The notes: generated from the letters alone by a model not told the origin. DNA of 21,361 bases from Ophiothrix spiculata (GCA_000969725.1 JXSR01S032112.1), one strand, 5' to 3'. Shown: positions 1 through 8,433, numbered from the stretch's first letter. Program-made: numbers and translations.

Positions 1-671
1 TGGTTTTGAAATTACATCACATTATTTGCCTGTAGGTACGGGAAAATGTAACATCGCCACCCTTTTTAGTGGGCGAGTTCATGACGCATGGCCATAGTGC
101 TGTTATCGATACACTTTGTAAGTGTCGCTATATCGGAAGCATATTCTGCGACAATATCATGCAGTGATTTTATTGACTCAAACTAATTTTCGTAGCCACA
201 CATTGTCGGAATGAAAATCGCCATTTACCGTATTTACATCTTTACTTTTCCCAACTATCATCCCCTCTTGTTCTTTCATCCATCCTTATTTTGTGCATAT
301 TTATTATTTTAAGTTTTGAAGAAATATTAATCACAATTTCAACAACTCACTGTATCTCATTATACAGGAGCGTACCGTTGTTGATTTGTGATGAATCCAC
401 AGTTGATATTCAAATAAGCCCGTCACGCACGGCACAGCGTACACAGAGGTGCGTTACGCAGTCCACATAAATCGGCGCACTGTTCATCACGCGTCGGGAA
501 CTTGAGTACGTGCAAGGACTGGCGCTTGGGAACAGTTGAAAACGACAAAGCAACAATCATTTAAAAACCAGCATTTTGTTTCAGATTCTTCAAAGTATTT
601 TGATTGAGATGAGTATCTGTTAAATTGAAAACATTTAATTATACGTTTTCAGGAAGATTTTCGTTGTTGAA
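1..671. other. Left-end region, no gene assigned
   Basis: Mostly AT-rich, with a CpG-rich patch at about 418-540 that has no convincing ORF. A sequence near 375-400 (CGTTGTTGATTTGTGATGAA) resembles the arms of the foldback element at 672-923. A 39-codon minus-strand frame at 182-66 is discussed under rejected items. Confidence 0.4.
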
Positions 672-923
672 AGGTATTCAAACATGCTACAGAGTTGTTC
701 ATCGCTAATCAACAACTCTGCATCCGATGCGTCTGCATATTTTTATCACACTCGGGTGGCTAAAGCCACCCTCGCGCGATAAAAAATACGCAGATGCATG
801 GATGCATCGTTGTTGATTAGCGATGAACAACTCTGCCACCCTCGCGCGATAAAAAATACGCAGACGCATGGATGCATCGTTGTTGATTAGCTATGAACAA
901 CTCTGTAGCATGTTTAAATACCT
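672..923. repeat. Foldback palindrome with duplicated right arm
   Basis: The left arm (672-761) is inverted-complementary to the sequence from 762 onward; the centre is GTGGCT-AA-AGCCAC at 756-769. The right arm is then repeated as two 70-bp units, 766-835 and 836-905, differing at two positions. The outermost AGGTATT..AAACATGCTA (672-690) pairs with TAGCATGTTTAAATACCT after the second unit. It codes for nothing and is probably a foldback-type transposon relic. Confidence 0.75.
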
Positions 924-1446
924 AATTGACCGGCAGTTTGAGCGATATTAAAGCTTTCACGACTTGTAAACAACACCTATGCAGGTCGCCATTTTAATAA
1001 CTAGCAGATTACACAGTCATGATGGTGATCGCTTGACACGCACATCGAACACTGTACATTGTCGCATGTAGCACTGTTAAGTAGACGATTACATGGTCGT
1101 CCGACTACAGATGGCGCACTAAACGTTTCCAAACGGTCTTTTTTCTATAAATATTTGCCTAAATATTTACATCGTTCGTGTGTCGATATGAAGGATTTTC
1201 TTGGTCGATACTCTAATTCCCGGGTCTAAATTCGTTAGGAACGTAAAACCATGTTCAGGGGCGCTGTAGGAGCGCCGGCGCGATAGCGCTCCTCAGAAAT
1301 GAAGGTCTGTAAAAATGATTTCTTTTCAAAGATTAGATGATATAGTTTTACATACTGGGGGGATATTTTGCTAAAACAATTGCAATTCTGGGTCCAAAGT
1401 GAGCCACCATTGGTGATGTTTTTAAAAGTAACTAATCTTAAATCTA
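924..1446. other. Non-coding DNA with a short GC-rich hairpin
   Basis: No gene recognised. A GC-rich hairpin at about 1268-1291 (GGAGCG...CGCTCC) stands out in AT-rich surroundings. An 85-codon minus ORF spans 1492-1235 but begins inside a repeat terminus and has no recognisable domain. Confidence 0.4.
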
Positions 1447-1503
1447 GTCTAGACCTTGAAGTTGAGGGTGAAAAGTGGATCATGAATTGCACCTTTACAT
1501 TAA
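1447..1503. repeat. Terminal fragment of the same MITE family as 19330-19694
   Basis: The stretch with TTGAGGGTGAAAAGTG followed by GATCATGAATTGCACCTTTA is nearly identical to the inverted left terminus of the element at 19330 (about 37 shared bases). The matching opposite terminus was not found nearby, so this looks like a solo end or a truncated copy. Confidence 0.6.
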
Positions 1504-1596
1504 CAACTAGTTACTTATGACATTTAAAGCTAAACGTAGTTATATTAAAATTAAAGCAATTGTTTATGATTCATACTAATAAAATGATGTACTTAC

Positions 1597-1662
1597 GTGC
1601 TTTAAAAACGACCACATTCCATCTATTTCTCCAACGCAAATTGCATCACTGGGGGCTGCCAT
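1597..1662 (-). CDS. Candidate first coding exon of an unrecognised divergent gene
   Basis: On the minus strand an ATG at 1662-1660 sits in a strong Kozak context (ACC ATG G). It opens 22 codons starting MAAPSD and ending MWSFLKH, then meets an excellent donor, CAC|gtaagt, at 1597/1596. An in-frame stop lies about 80 nt upstream. The ATG is 385 bp from the ENKUR ATG and points the other way, which suggests a shared bidirectional promoter. I do not recognise the peptide and could not find its next exon with confidence. Splice and Kozak quality are the only support; a chance ORF remains possible. Confidence 0.42.
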
Positions 1663-2046
1663 GGTCTTTCTGACGTGTATAATACGGGATATCCCTATTT
1701 TTTGCTCTGCACCTCTGTTTCTTCCACCGTGAAAAATGTAGCTTTAGCGCCCTCATGCAAAAATAAGTTGCCAAATTACCATTATTTTTTTGACATTGCC
1801 CATGCCTAAGCAGTGACCATAAACTCCTCAACAAACTAAGCCCTACGGTTATCCATTGTGGTAGTCCATGTTAGTGGACATTTATGTGAGGGAAGAGACT
1901 GATTGACCAGTTTTTCTGGTTGCTATGGACACTTCAGGCATTTCCCATTCAATGCATTTCAGTCGGGCAACAAGTAAGATCGAAACCAAAAGGCTTACAA
2001 ATTCAACCAAGTTTAGCTTTAACAATTCACAAGATTTATCAAAATA
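1663..2046. promoter_or_regulatory. Probable bidirectional promoter / ENKUR 5' region
   Basis: This 384-bp interval lies between the ENKUR start and a candidate minus-strand start. It has no TATA box at a useful distance from either ATG. It holds a near-consensus RFX X-box (1919-1932) and a weaker X-box-like sequence (1767-1780) whose minus-strand right half reads TTGGCAAC. RFX factors drive many motile-cilium genes in animals, so this fits enkurin. The transcription start cannot be placed from sequence alone. Confidence 0.5.
1919..1932 (+). promoter_or_regulatory. RFX X-box-like site upstream of ENKUR
   Basis: The sequence GTTGCTATGGACAC matches the X-box consensus RYYNYYATRRNRAC at 13 of 14 positions; the one miss is C where R is expected at position 12. 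Its last base is 114 bp before the first ENKUR ATG, within the usual window for ciliary genes. Function is inferred from motif, position and gene identity. Confidence 0.6.
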
Positions 2047-2111
2047 ATGATGGAGGAAAGTATCTATAACCTTATCCCTCGTGAAGAAATCAAACCACCG
2101 AAGCAAGAAAG
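2047..2111 (+). CDS. ENKUR: ENKUR coding exon 1
   Basis: Tandem ATG codons (2047 and 2050) are followed by a peptide with ESIYNLIP, the enkurin N-terminal hallmark. The donor is AAAG|gtaagc at 2111/2112, a strong match to the 5' splice consensus. The exon ends in phase 2 (bases AG of an Arg codon). Which ATG is used cannot be told; homologues usually have one Met before the acidic residues, which would favour 2050. The exon encodes only 22 residues, so an ORF scan with a length cutoff misses it. Confidence 0.93.
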
Positions 2112-5100
2112 GTAAGCGTTTGATTATAATCGACGACGTTGTCGTTCGTGATGACACATCACGAACGACTGCATGATGTTGATGTTGTGATGAGTTGGTT
2201 CCATAATTGATGATAATGATTTTCTTTAATTGTTGACTTGATGTCTTCAAGCTATTCAATTTATTTTCCTAACTCCAATTATGACCAATACAGTGTGCAA
2301 ATTAGTTGGTAATCCTTGCTCGAGAAACACAAGCAAAAAAACTTCGTTTTTTGGCTTGAGGCAAACTGTGTAGTACAGCCTATCACATAAAGGCCATTTG
2401 TCCATAAATTGAAAAATACAAACGGTACTTGAACAAACAGTTCTGTTTTACAACATATTAATGAAAGGAACCTTTTTGAATTAGATTCATGAAAATTGCA
2501 CTGTTCTGATCAGAGAAATCAAACAGAATGTTTCGTTCGTTTACATAGCAACCGATTGTAAACATATCTTCAAACATCATTTTTGTGTGACTAACAACTT
2601 CGGGAAGTATATTATAAATATCCTTTGTCATGTTTGTGGAGGGTTGCAGTTCGTATTTGATAGCTATGATCATTTTTGGGGATATTGGGTATGTGCACTT
2701 ATGCGCAGGTTTTATTGCAGAGCTTGCTTCTGGCTGTGCCCCAGCACAGCCAGATATTTCGGGTAAGGTAATCCGGGCATCCTGAAGACCAAAATTTTGC
2801 GCGGATTACCAGAACTTCATATCATAGGCTAGCTGTAGTGCCTGCGTCACCTTCCGAGCTCACAAGAAGGTGACTAACATGTCCCATTGACCTTCTCTAT
2901 AGACGAATTTCATAAGTCAATATCTTCTTTTCAGAGAGCATATAAATTTTCCAAAGGTATGCTAGTATATTCTCTAATTTAACAACATATAACAGGCCAA
3001 TATCAGCTTCAATTGAGTTTAAATGCATTTTTTTGATAAAAGTTGGTCAAAATCCAAGATGGCGGCGACCATGTGCTTTTACAAAAAAGTTGCCAAAAGT
3101 TGATTTAAAAATTAGTCTAGTGTTTTAAAATACTCACGGTAGTATTCCAAAGGCATAATAGATCATTTTTGTATAGAATAGATATTGTTGAGTCGCCACA
3201 TTTGCCTGTATTTCAATCATGTTCAATGAAAAACTCGTACGTGGGCAGGTTCAATACACTGTTGCGTGTCCCTCTAGTAGGAGGGACACGTTTCGGGTCT
3301 AGGCTAGCTGGTAATCCGCGGGATGTCTAGACCAAAATTTAAAAAGACTGTTAGGGACTTGGAACATTTCTCAAATTTCTCATTAAATATTTTTGTGTGC
3401 TAGCCTTTACTTATTTAACCTAATCAGAATCATTAAAAAATTGAGAATCCTTCAAATTTTAAATTTTCTTATTTGGCTTCAAATTACGGACTACCAAAAA
3501 TACTTGCGGATTACCAATTTTTTGGACATGGTAATCCGCAGAATTACCAGATATTTTTCCTTAATTTGCACACTGCCAATAGCTCCCTTAGCTAGGACCT
3601 AGGTACAGCCACAACAATTTCAAACTGATATAAATTTTATGGAATTGAGTTTATTGGAAAGAGGATCTCATTACAAATAAAATGACACCAAAATCAGTAG
3701 ATTTCGTCACTCCTGAGTAAAGTTATTGGCAATTTTGTGTCGCTAGAATAGGTAGGTATGTTCATAAAATTTAGAAAATTAAATTGAAGTGGATTTAAAT
3801 TAAAGGTGACAAAATTTGCAACAAAATGGTGGTTCAACCAACTTTCTAGGACTAGGTTAAGTACTTTTAAAGTTAGAGCAAAAAGAAGATTTTGCAAAAT
3901 TGCCAAAAAACGTATGATCAGGTCCAGATTTTACCATGGTAAGTCTTCATAATTCAGCAGACTTCTTAAATGTGTAAGTCTACATGGGGATTTTTTTTAA
4001 TTTCAATATTAATCCCTTTTTTTAAAATCCTGTTACTAAATGAAATGAATACAGGGTTGTGTTTGGAAATGTCATGATCAATAAACAACATCTACTCAAC
4101 TAGAAATTATGAAAGTGACGCTCATTTAAGCTAAAATGGTATAACATTTTGCATTGTTTTCTATGCCATGGGAAAATGAGCAGTGGCCACTTGTGATGTC
4201 ACAAGTGGGCAAACAGTTTTTGAAATGAAGGGCGTGTTAAGCATGTGGTTTGATTTTCGATGCTTTGAAGAAGCTAACAAGTTAAAATAATTCGAACCTT
4301 AAAATCTCCGTTAGTGTCTAGCTAGATGCTAGCTGCGTCTTGCTATTATATCATGGGCTTTATGGCAATCCAAAAAGGTATCATGGCAAATGGCCGCATG
4401 GCAATTACATTGTAGATTAGAACCCTGCCCTGCATATCAATCGACTGTTCAACGTCTGTTCAGAGTCTAGTTTACGATATTCGCGATAAAAACATTTGCA
4501 TTGTATGCCTTTATGTTTCACTGCAAAACATCGTTTCTGAAATTGAAAAACATTGTTTTTCGCCAATTTCCTAAAATAATTAATAATTAAATATACTGAC
4601 GCGCTAGAATTTCAGACGCGTGCGCTAACAGGAAACTCGGAATCAACTGCAATACGCCTAATACACTTGCTCTTGTCTATTAATTATATCCCTTCTTTCC
4701 ATGCAGGCATCAGTCACAATTCAGGAGTACAGTGAAGAATGAAACCAAAACTAACAAATCTCCTCACAAAACTATGGGACCAGCCAAAGTAGATACCACC
4801 CCTCCAAGCCAGTACCTCACAAAGCATTCCAAAGAGCCACAACTGCCGGACAAGACATCTTTTAGGTATCCTGATGCAGACAAATCTAGGCCAACTGTTC
4901 CAAAACATGATGAGAAACCTTTGATGGGGCTCAAGTCAAATAAAGATTTTGTCAAAACCAACGCAGTAGAGAATATCATGTCTGTACCCAAGAAACCTGC
5001 CGCCAATTTTGTGGATACAGCGAAAGGCTCGACACATCCGCTGGAACCATCGGGGCTAATGCCAGTCTTCACAAAGAAACAGGTAATTAGAGGCGTAGCA

Positions 5101-8100
5101 ATTCTGCTTGTACTTTTAAATTTAATTTGTAGGCCTAAGTCAATGACATACACTAGCAAGACATGTAGCAAGTTAAAATTATTTTCAACTTATGCGTCAC
5201 CTCCGCATCTTGCTACAATAGACCAAACAACTAATTATTGAACAGTTTAAACAGAAATGCAAAGTGCAGGGCGCCATTGTTTGTAGATGCAACCCCTGCC
5301 ATGGATTTGTGTAAACTTACAGTGTCCAATATTAATGTTATGGGTATAAGAACTCAACTTCTTATCAGCCCATAGTTTATAAGCATGTCACGGTTGACAC
5401 CAAGTTTTCAGGAACCGTATATTTATGTAGTATGTTTAAGTTGGTGCACTGTTTAGTACAGAGCCTACCAGTGCATAAAGGGCACTAGTTGTAAACTGCA
5501 AAACAGCAAACATGCATATCATTTAGATATTCATAAAGGGGCATGCGTGGCCTAGCGGATTAGTCCTCGACTGCTAATCTCCTATATCCAGTCATTGAGA
5601 GTCGTGGGTTCGAATCCGGTGAGCGGCATGTATTGTGTACTTGAGCAAGATGCTTACCCTAATGTGCTCCTCTTCACCCAGGTGTCAAATGGGTTCAGGC
5701 TTTCTTCAATGCTGGGAAGGTAACAGACTCAAGGGAAGAAGGTGTGGGGAAGGCGGACCCCCTAAACGCAAGTACATGTATAACAAATTGTGGAGTCTGG
5801 ACCAAAAAGAGAGATGGGCACTCCGACCTGTGAAATACAGGCCGTCCCCTGTACCTTTACAGTAAAGGCTTTACCTTTTATTGTCCCCGCCGAACGAGTT
5901 CGAAAAGGGGACTATAAAATGGGCTACGTCTGTCTGTGTGTCCGTAATGAAAATGTTAACACAAATGTTAAACTACATTTTCTCAGAGACCGATGGCCGC
6001 TCCTTCCTGAAACTTGGTGGATGGGTGCCCCTTGACCGTCCAAAGACCGAGTTTGTATTGGTTAGTGGATCAAAGATCATCGGGGTCATCAGGGGTCATT
6101 AAAGGTCACAGGAGGCCAAATGGGATAAACCTTGGTGGACATGAAACTTGGAGGACGCGGTCGATTGTTGATGCCAACATTTTTTGAGGTCACTTCAAGG
6201 TCATCAGGGGTCATTCAAGGTCACAGGAGTTCAGCTCAATGTGCATTACTGATCTTCTTATTCGGCGGGGACATATATTTTACGCATCGTGTAAACCCCA
6301 GAGAATGCTTGTCGAAAATTCCAGATTTTCTCAGTAGAAAATTAAAAAAATAATAATTTGTAAGTTCTCTGTGATTTTGAAAGAAATTCTTGTTGTATTT
6401 TTAGTCGGAAATAAATCAGGATAATGTAGAGATGAGTTCTGAAGTGTGGGAGATGTATTTATCAGACCTAGCTATTATGACTCAATTTTGGAAGGGAAAA
6501 CATTTATTTTCGTTTTAATATCGGACATTTCTAGTCTTAAAACTAGCGACAGGGCCGACGATTGTCACTGATACAGACAGTGTTAATTTCACTATTGAAG
6601 TGATAGTATGTACTGCTTCTGTAAAAGAGATTTTTGTAATGAAATGTCAGACCCAGGCAGTGGCGGACAGGCCATTGCCACTGCCCATATTTACGAGACA
6701 CCGGCAATACCAGCCAGTCCATATAAATATTAAAGAACCCGTAATCTCCCATATTTGGTCATAAATAACAACACGTGACCAGAAAAAACCTCGACAAGTA
6801 ATAGGATACGAATAACTGTACAAAAAATAGGTTTTGATAAGAAGAAGTAGGGTTCACTCGTGAACCCCAACGGATTTTATAGAGTAATGTAATTGTGTTT
6901 AATTTTGTGACATCGCTTTTGTAATTTATTTGATCGATGTAAAAAAAGAAGTTTTTGTAATATTTTCAAAACAGTGTTCGTGGCTCTGCCAATTACGATA
7001 CACATAAAATTGATCCCTAAGTTTGCGTTTAGAAATCCCTCAGCCTAAATCAAGTAAATCGTGTCCTCAGCCGCTCAAAACACTGTTCGTGGCTCTGCCA
7101 ATTACGATACACATAAAATTTATCCCTAAGTTTGCGTTTAGAAATCCCTTAGCCTAAATCAAGTAAATCGTGTCCTCAGCCGCCTGGTCAGAACATGATT
7201 ATAGGGTTTTTCCAAGTATAAACACAGAGAGAGAGAAAGAGAGTATTAATGAAAGTAGTATTTGATTTATTTTGAAGACAATATACATTAATTCAGCAAT
7301 TATAAATATTGATTTATTGTTTCATAGATGTAGATGTGGGTGGGGTGGGTGTGGTAAGGTTAAAATCTCTCAAAATTTCAAATTATTAAAATTACATGAC
7401 GCATCATATATAATGAATTTGGAGATTTTGGTAGTACGATAGATCCAGGTTGAGCGATTTTGAAATGTCTATTTGTATGTAGAAGTATAGCAAAGTCAGA
7501 ACTTTAACGGACCATATCTCATCAAGGAAGCACATTTTTCAATGTTGATATTTTATGTTTTAAAAGTATAGATTTTGTATTAACATGTTTGTGTATGATT
7601 TTTATTGATTTTAACCATTTATTGTTTCTCTTGATAAGTTTACTGTCCCTTTTGTTGTTAAATTTAACTCCTGTAATGGACTCCAGGTGGGTTCTGGTTG
7701 CAGCGTTAGGTCGCTCCGCTCACTGCATTTGTACATCCTTATTTTTATGCAGTCCTGCTTGCATCTCGTGGCAAGGTAGAAACTTAATTGAAAGCTGTCA
7801 ATAAATGTGAATAGATTGGATCCTCTTTGTATTACATGATAAGAAGGAACAAAGCAACATGAGTATCACCCCTCATGACCGGGGTCTTATTGGGGTCCAG
7901 GGAAAAATCATCTAGATTTTGAGCCAAAAATTTCCCATATGCTTTACATTTACAGGTAACTTTCGCTTCTTTGGACTTCAGTTTTGTCCTCAGAAATGGG
8001 GTTTCCTGTAGCTTAAAATGTGTAGAAACCCTCTGGTTTCGGGGACTGTTTTTTATGTCTCTTTTTCTTGTTCACACACTGATCTAATAGTATTTTTTCC

Positions 8101-8433
8101 TCTCTTTTTTAATAGAACTTTGGTAAAGTGCCGGACTACCTCCAACGTCGCAACACAGAAGTGAAAAGAGCGCAAGAGGAATACGACGCGTACATCAAAG
8201 AATACTACAGACAGGGAGCAATGAAGCACCTAACGGAAGCTGAAAGAAATAGTATATTGGGCGGACTCAAGAAAAATTGGCACGAAATTCACGACCAATA
8301 TCAAGGCTTGTCTGTAGTGACGGACACGCCGCCAAAGAAAGCGAGGAAAGAACGTATGGAGGCCGAAATGAAACAATTGGAAAGAGACATTGAATTATTA
8401 GAGAAACATCAAACCATCTACATTGCAAATTGA
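2047..8433 (+). CDS. ENKUR: Enkurin, complete gene (three coding exons, 252 aa)
   Basis: Coding segments are 2047-2111, 4707-5082 and 8116-8433. They total 759 nt, 252 residues plus stop; human ENKUR has 256. Exon 1 ends two bases into an Arg codon that exon 2 completes with one G, and exon 2 ends on a whole codon, so all phases fit. The protein opens with the family's IYNLIP signature (residues 6-11), has KTMGPAKV (43-50), a LEPSGL..P segment (134-141) and the C-terminal enkurin domain (about 149-250) with a KKNW core and a final IYIAN. Known of the family: an adaptor first found in sperm that binds TRPC channels and calmodulin, later placed as a microtubule inner protein of motile-cilium doublets and tied to left-right patterning. 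The proline-rich SH3-binding stretch of mammals is reduced here to KPPK, with no PxxP. An in-frame TAA at 2020-2022 bounds the start, if the leader is unspliced. Confidence 0.96.
2141..2169 (+). repeat. Perfect 13-bp stem hairpin beside ENKUR exon 1 donor
   Basis: GTCGTTCGTGATG, loop ACA, CATCACGAACGAC. The stem starts 30 nt after the exon 1 splice junction. In the transcript it would form a very stable hairpin close to the 5' splice site. Confidence 0.7.
2730..2810 (+). repeat. Hairpin module copy 1 (intron 1)
   Basis: A perfect 10-bp hairpin (CTGGCTGTGC, loop CCCA, GCACAGCCAG; 2730-2753) is followed by TTTCGGGT, GGTAATCCG and AGACCAAAATTTT, then an inverted GCGGATTACC. Its conserved flank recurs at 3291-3342. 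A further 8-bp stem, TCACCTTC/GAAGGTGA, lies at 2847-2873. Confidence 0.6.
3265..3342 (+). repeat. Hairpin module copy 2 (intron 1)
   Basis: A perfect 10-bp hairpin (CGTGTCCCTC, loop TAGTAG, GAGGGACACG; 3265-3290) is followed by TTTCGGGT, GGTAATCCG and AGACCAAAATTT. The flank matches copy 1 while the hairpin sequence is unrelated. Confidence 0.6.
3506..3541. repeat. Inverted GCGGATTACCA pair
   Basis: TGCGGATTACCA and TGGTAATCCGCA form an inverted pair around a 12-base spacer. The same core, GCGGATTACC, occurs in both hairpin modules upstream, so this is probably a third relic of the same repeat. Confidence 0.55.
4187..4208. repeat. 22-bp palindrome with TGATGTCA core
   Basis: CCACTTGTGA-TG-TCACAAGTGG, ten paired bases with a two-base centre. 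The centre reads TGTGATGTCACA, which resembles a bZIP/ATF-type site. No other link to function is visible. Confidence 0.5.
4707..5082 (+). CDS. ENKUR: ENKUR coding exon 2
   Basis: The acceptor is a pyrimidine-rich run ending ATGCAG|GCAT at 4706/4707 and the donor is CAG|gtaatt at 5082/5083. The exon encodes residues 23-147. It carries FRSTVK, KTMGPAKV, a HSKE...LP segment, PLMGLKSNKDFVKTNA and LEPSGLMP, all aligning collinearly with vertebrate enkurin as I know it. This is the low-complexity, Lys/Pro/Thr-rich middle of the protein. Reading continues past the donor to a stop at 5239-5241, but that tail has no family resemblance and is intronic. Confidence 0.95.
5541..5878 (+). mobile_element. 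tRNA-Ser-like headed SINE
   Basis: The head (about 5541-5628) carries pol III promoter boxes: TGGCCTAGCGG (A box, from 5548) and GGTTCGAATCC (B box, 5607-5617). Between them lies CTGCTAA, the anticodon loop of tRNA-Ser(GCT), and a long variable arm. Acceptor and anticodon stems do not pair well, so it is not a working tRNA. A non-tRNA body follows, with CTTGAGCAAGATGCTTACCC and CACCCAGGTGTCAAATGGGT. The latter resembles a conserved motif of invertebrate SINE bodies, but I cannot name the family. The 3' end abuts the next MITE. Confidence 0.65.
5882..6273. mobile_element. MITE with TGTCCCCGCCGAA termini and TAT target duplication
   Basis: The perfect 13-bp terminal inverted repeats are at 5882-5894 and 6261-6273. 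They are flanked by TAT at 5879-5881 and 6274-6276, a 3-bp duplication (or TA plus one base). The interior holds arrays of RGGTCA half-sites. No transposase is encoded, so it is non-autonomous. I have a general memory of such termini being widespread in marine invertebrates. Confidence 0.75.
6064..6231 (+). promoter_or_regulatory. Two arrays of nuclear-receptor-type half-sites inside the MITE
   Basis: Array one, about 6081-6110: GGGTCA-tcag-GGGTCA-ttaa-AGGTCA. Array two, about 6187-6223: AGGTCA-cttca-AGGTCA-tcag-GGGTCA-ttca-AGGTCA. Spacings are DR4 except one DR5, and the half-sites repeat mostly every 10 bp. Two copies read TCAAGGTCA, the NR5A/ERR extended half-site. Binding is inference; the arrays may be simple repeat drift. 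Confidence 0.45.
6656..6685. repeat. 9-bp stem hairpin
   Basis: GGCAGTGGC and GCCACTGCC are separated by 12 bases. The stem is GC-rich in AT-rich intron sequence. No further meaning is evident. Confidence 0.45.
6966..7183. repeat. 109-bp tandem duplication
   Basis: Units 6966-7074 and 7075-7183 are adjacent and almost identical (about four differences, e.g. TTGATCCC/TTTATCCC and CCCTCAGCC/CCCTTAGCC). Each holds GTTCGTGGCTCTGCCAATTA and ends CTCAGCCGC. High identity implies a recent duplication. Confidence 0.85.
7225..7243. repeat. GA-rich microsatellite
   Basis: Interrupted (GA)n tract. Confidence 0.7.
8116..8433 (+). CDS. ENKUR: ENKUR coding exon 3 (enkurin domain, stop)
   Basis: The acceptor is a T-rich tract ending AATAG|AACTTT at 8115/8116, and the stop is TGA at 8431-8433. 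The exon encodes residues 148-252, the whole enkurin domain: a PDYLQRRN motif, a charged helix with AQEEYDAYIKE, then LTEAER, GGLKKNWHEIH, LSVVTDT and a final coiled-coil-like helix with EAEMKQLERDIELLEKH. Calmodulin-binding (IQ-like) activity has been assigned to this C-terminal region in the mammalian protein. Vertebrates split this domain over more exons, so one 105-residue terminal exon is a fused or ancestral arrangement. Confidence 0.96.
   Translation, partial: NFGKVPDYLQRRNTEVKRAQEEYDAYIKEYYRQGAMKHLTEAERNSILGGLKKNWHEIHDQYQGLSVVTDTPPKKARKERMEAEMKQLERDIELLEKHQTIYIAN

Larger units (their letters stand above)
2112..4706 (+). other. ENKUR intron 1
   Basis: A 2.6-kb GT-AG intron. It holds a 13-bp hairpin just after the donor, a duplicated hairpin module (2730-3340), clustered TAATCC motifs (2310-3540) and a 22-bp palindrome (4187-4208). 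The rest is AT-rich with no coding signal; a minus ORF at 2673-2458 contains IYNILP by chance, opposite in orientation to ENKUR. Confidence 0.85.
5083..8115 (+). other. ENKUR intron 2
   Basis: A 3.0-kb GT-AG intron invaded by a tRNA-derived SINE and a MITE back to back (5541-6276), with a 9-bp hairpin (6656-6685), a 109-bp tandem duplication (6966-7183) and a GA-rich microsatellite (7225-7243). The stretch from 7244 to 8115 is AT-rich with nothing else recognisable. Confidence 0.85.

Noticed and set aside
66..182. Minus-strand frame with weak acceptor, 38 codons and stop (contains HDIVAEYASDIATL), possibly the last exon of the divergent gene
   Set aside because: Codon use looks somewhat coding-like and the phase would fit, but the acceptor tract is poor, the length is within chance, and I recognise no family. 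Transcript data would decide.
1882..2259. 125-codon minus-strand ORF
   Set aside because: Overlaps ENKUR exon 1 and the promoter in antisense; no recognisable family.
2458..2673. Minus-strand ORF with MTKDIYNILP, resembling the enkurin N-terminus
   Set aside because: It is opposite in orientation to ENKUR, lacks any further family motif, and the true N-terminal exon is at 2047-2111 on the plus strand with matching phase.
4764..5171. 135-codon minus-strand ORF
   Set aside because: Antisense shadow of ENKUR exon 2; no domain.
5541..5628. Functional tRNA-Ser gene
   Set aside because: A and B boxes are good but acceptor and anticodon stems do not pair, and a SINE-like body follows.
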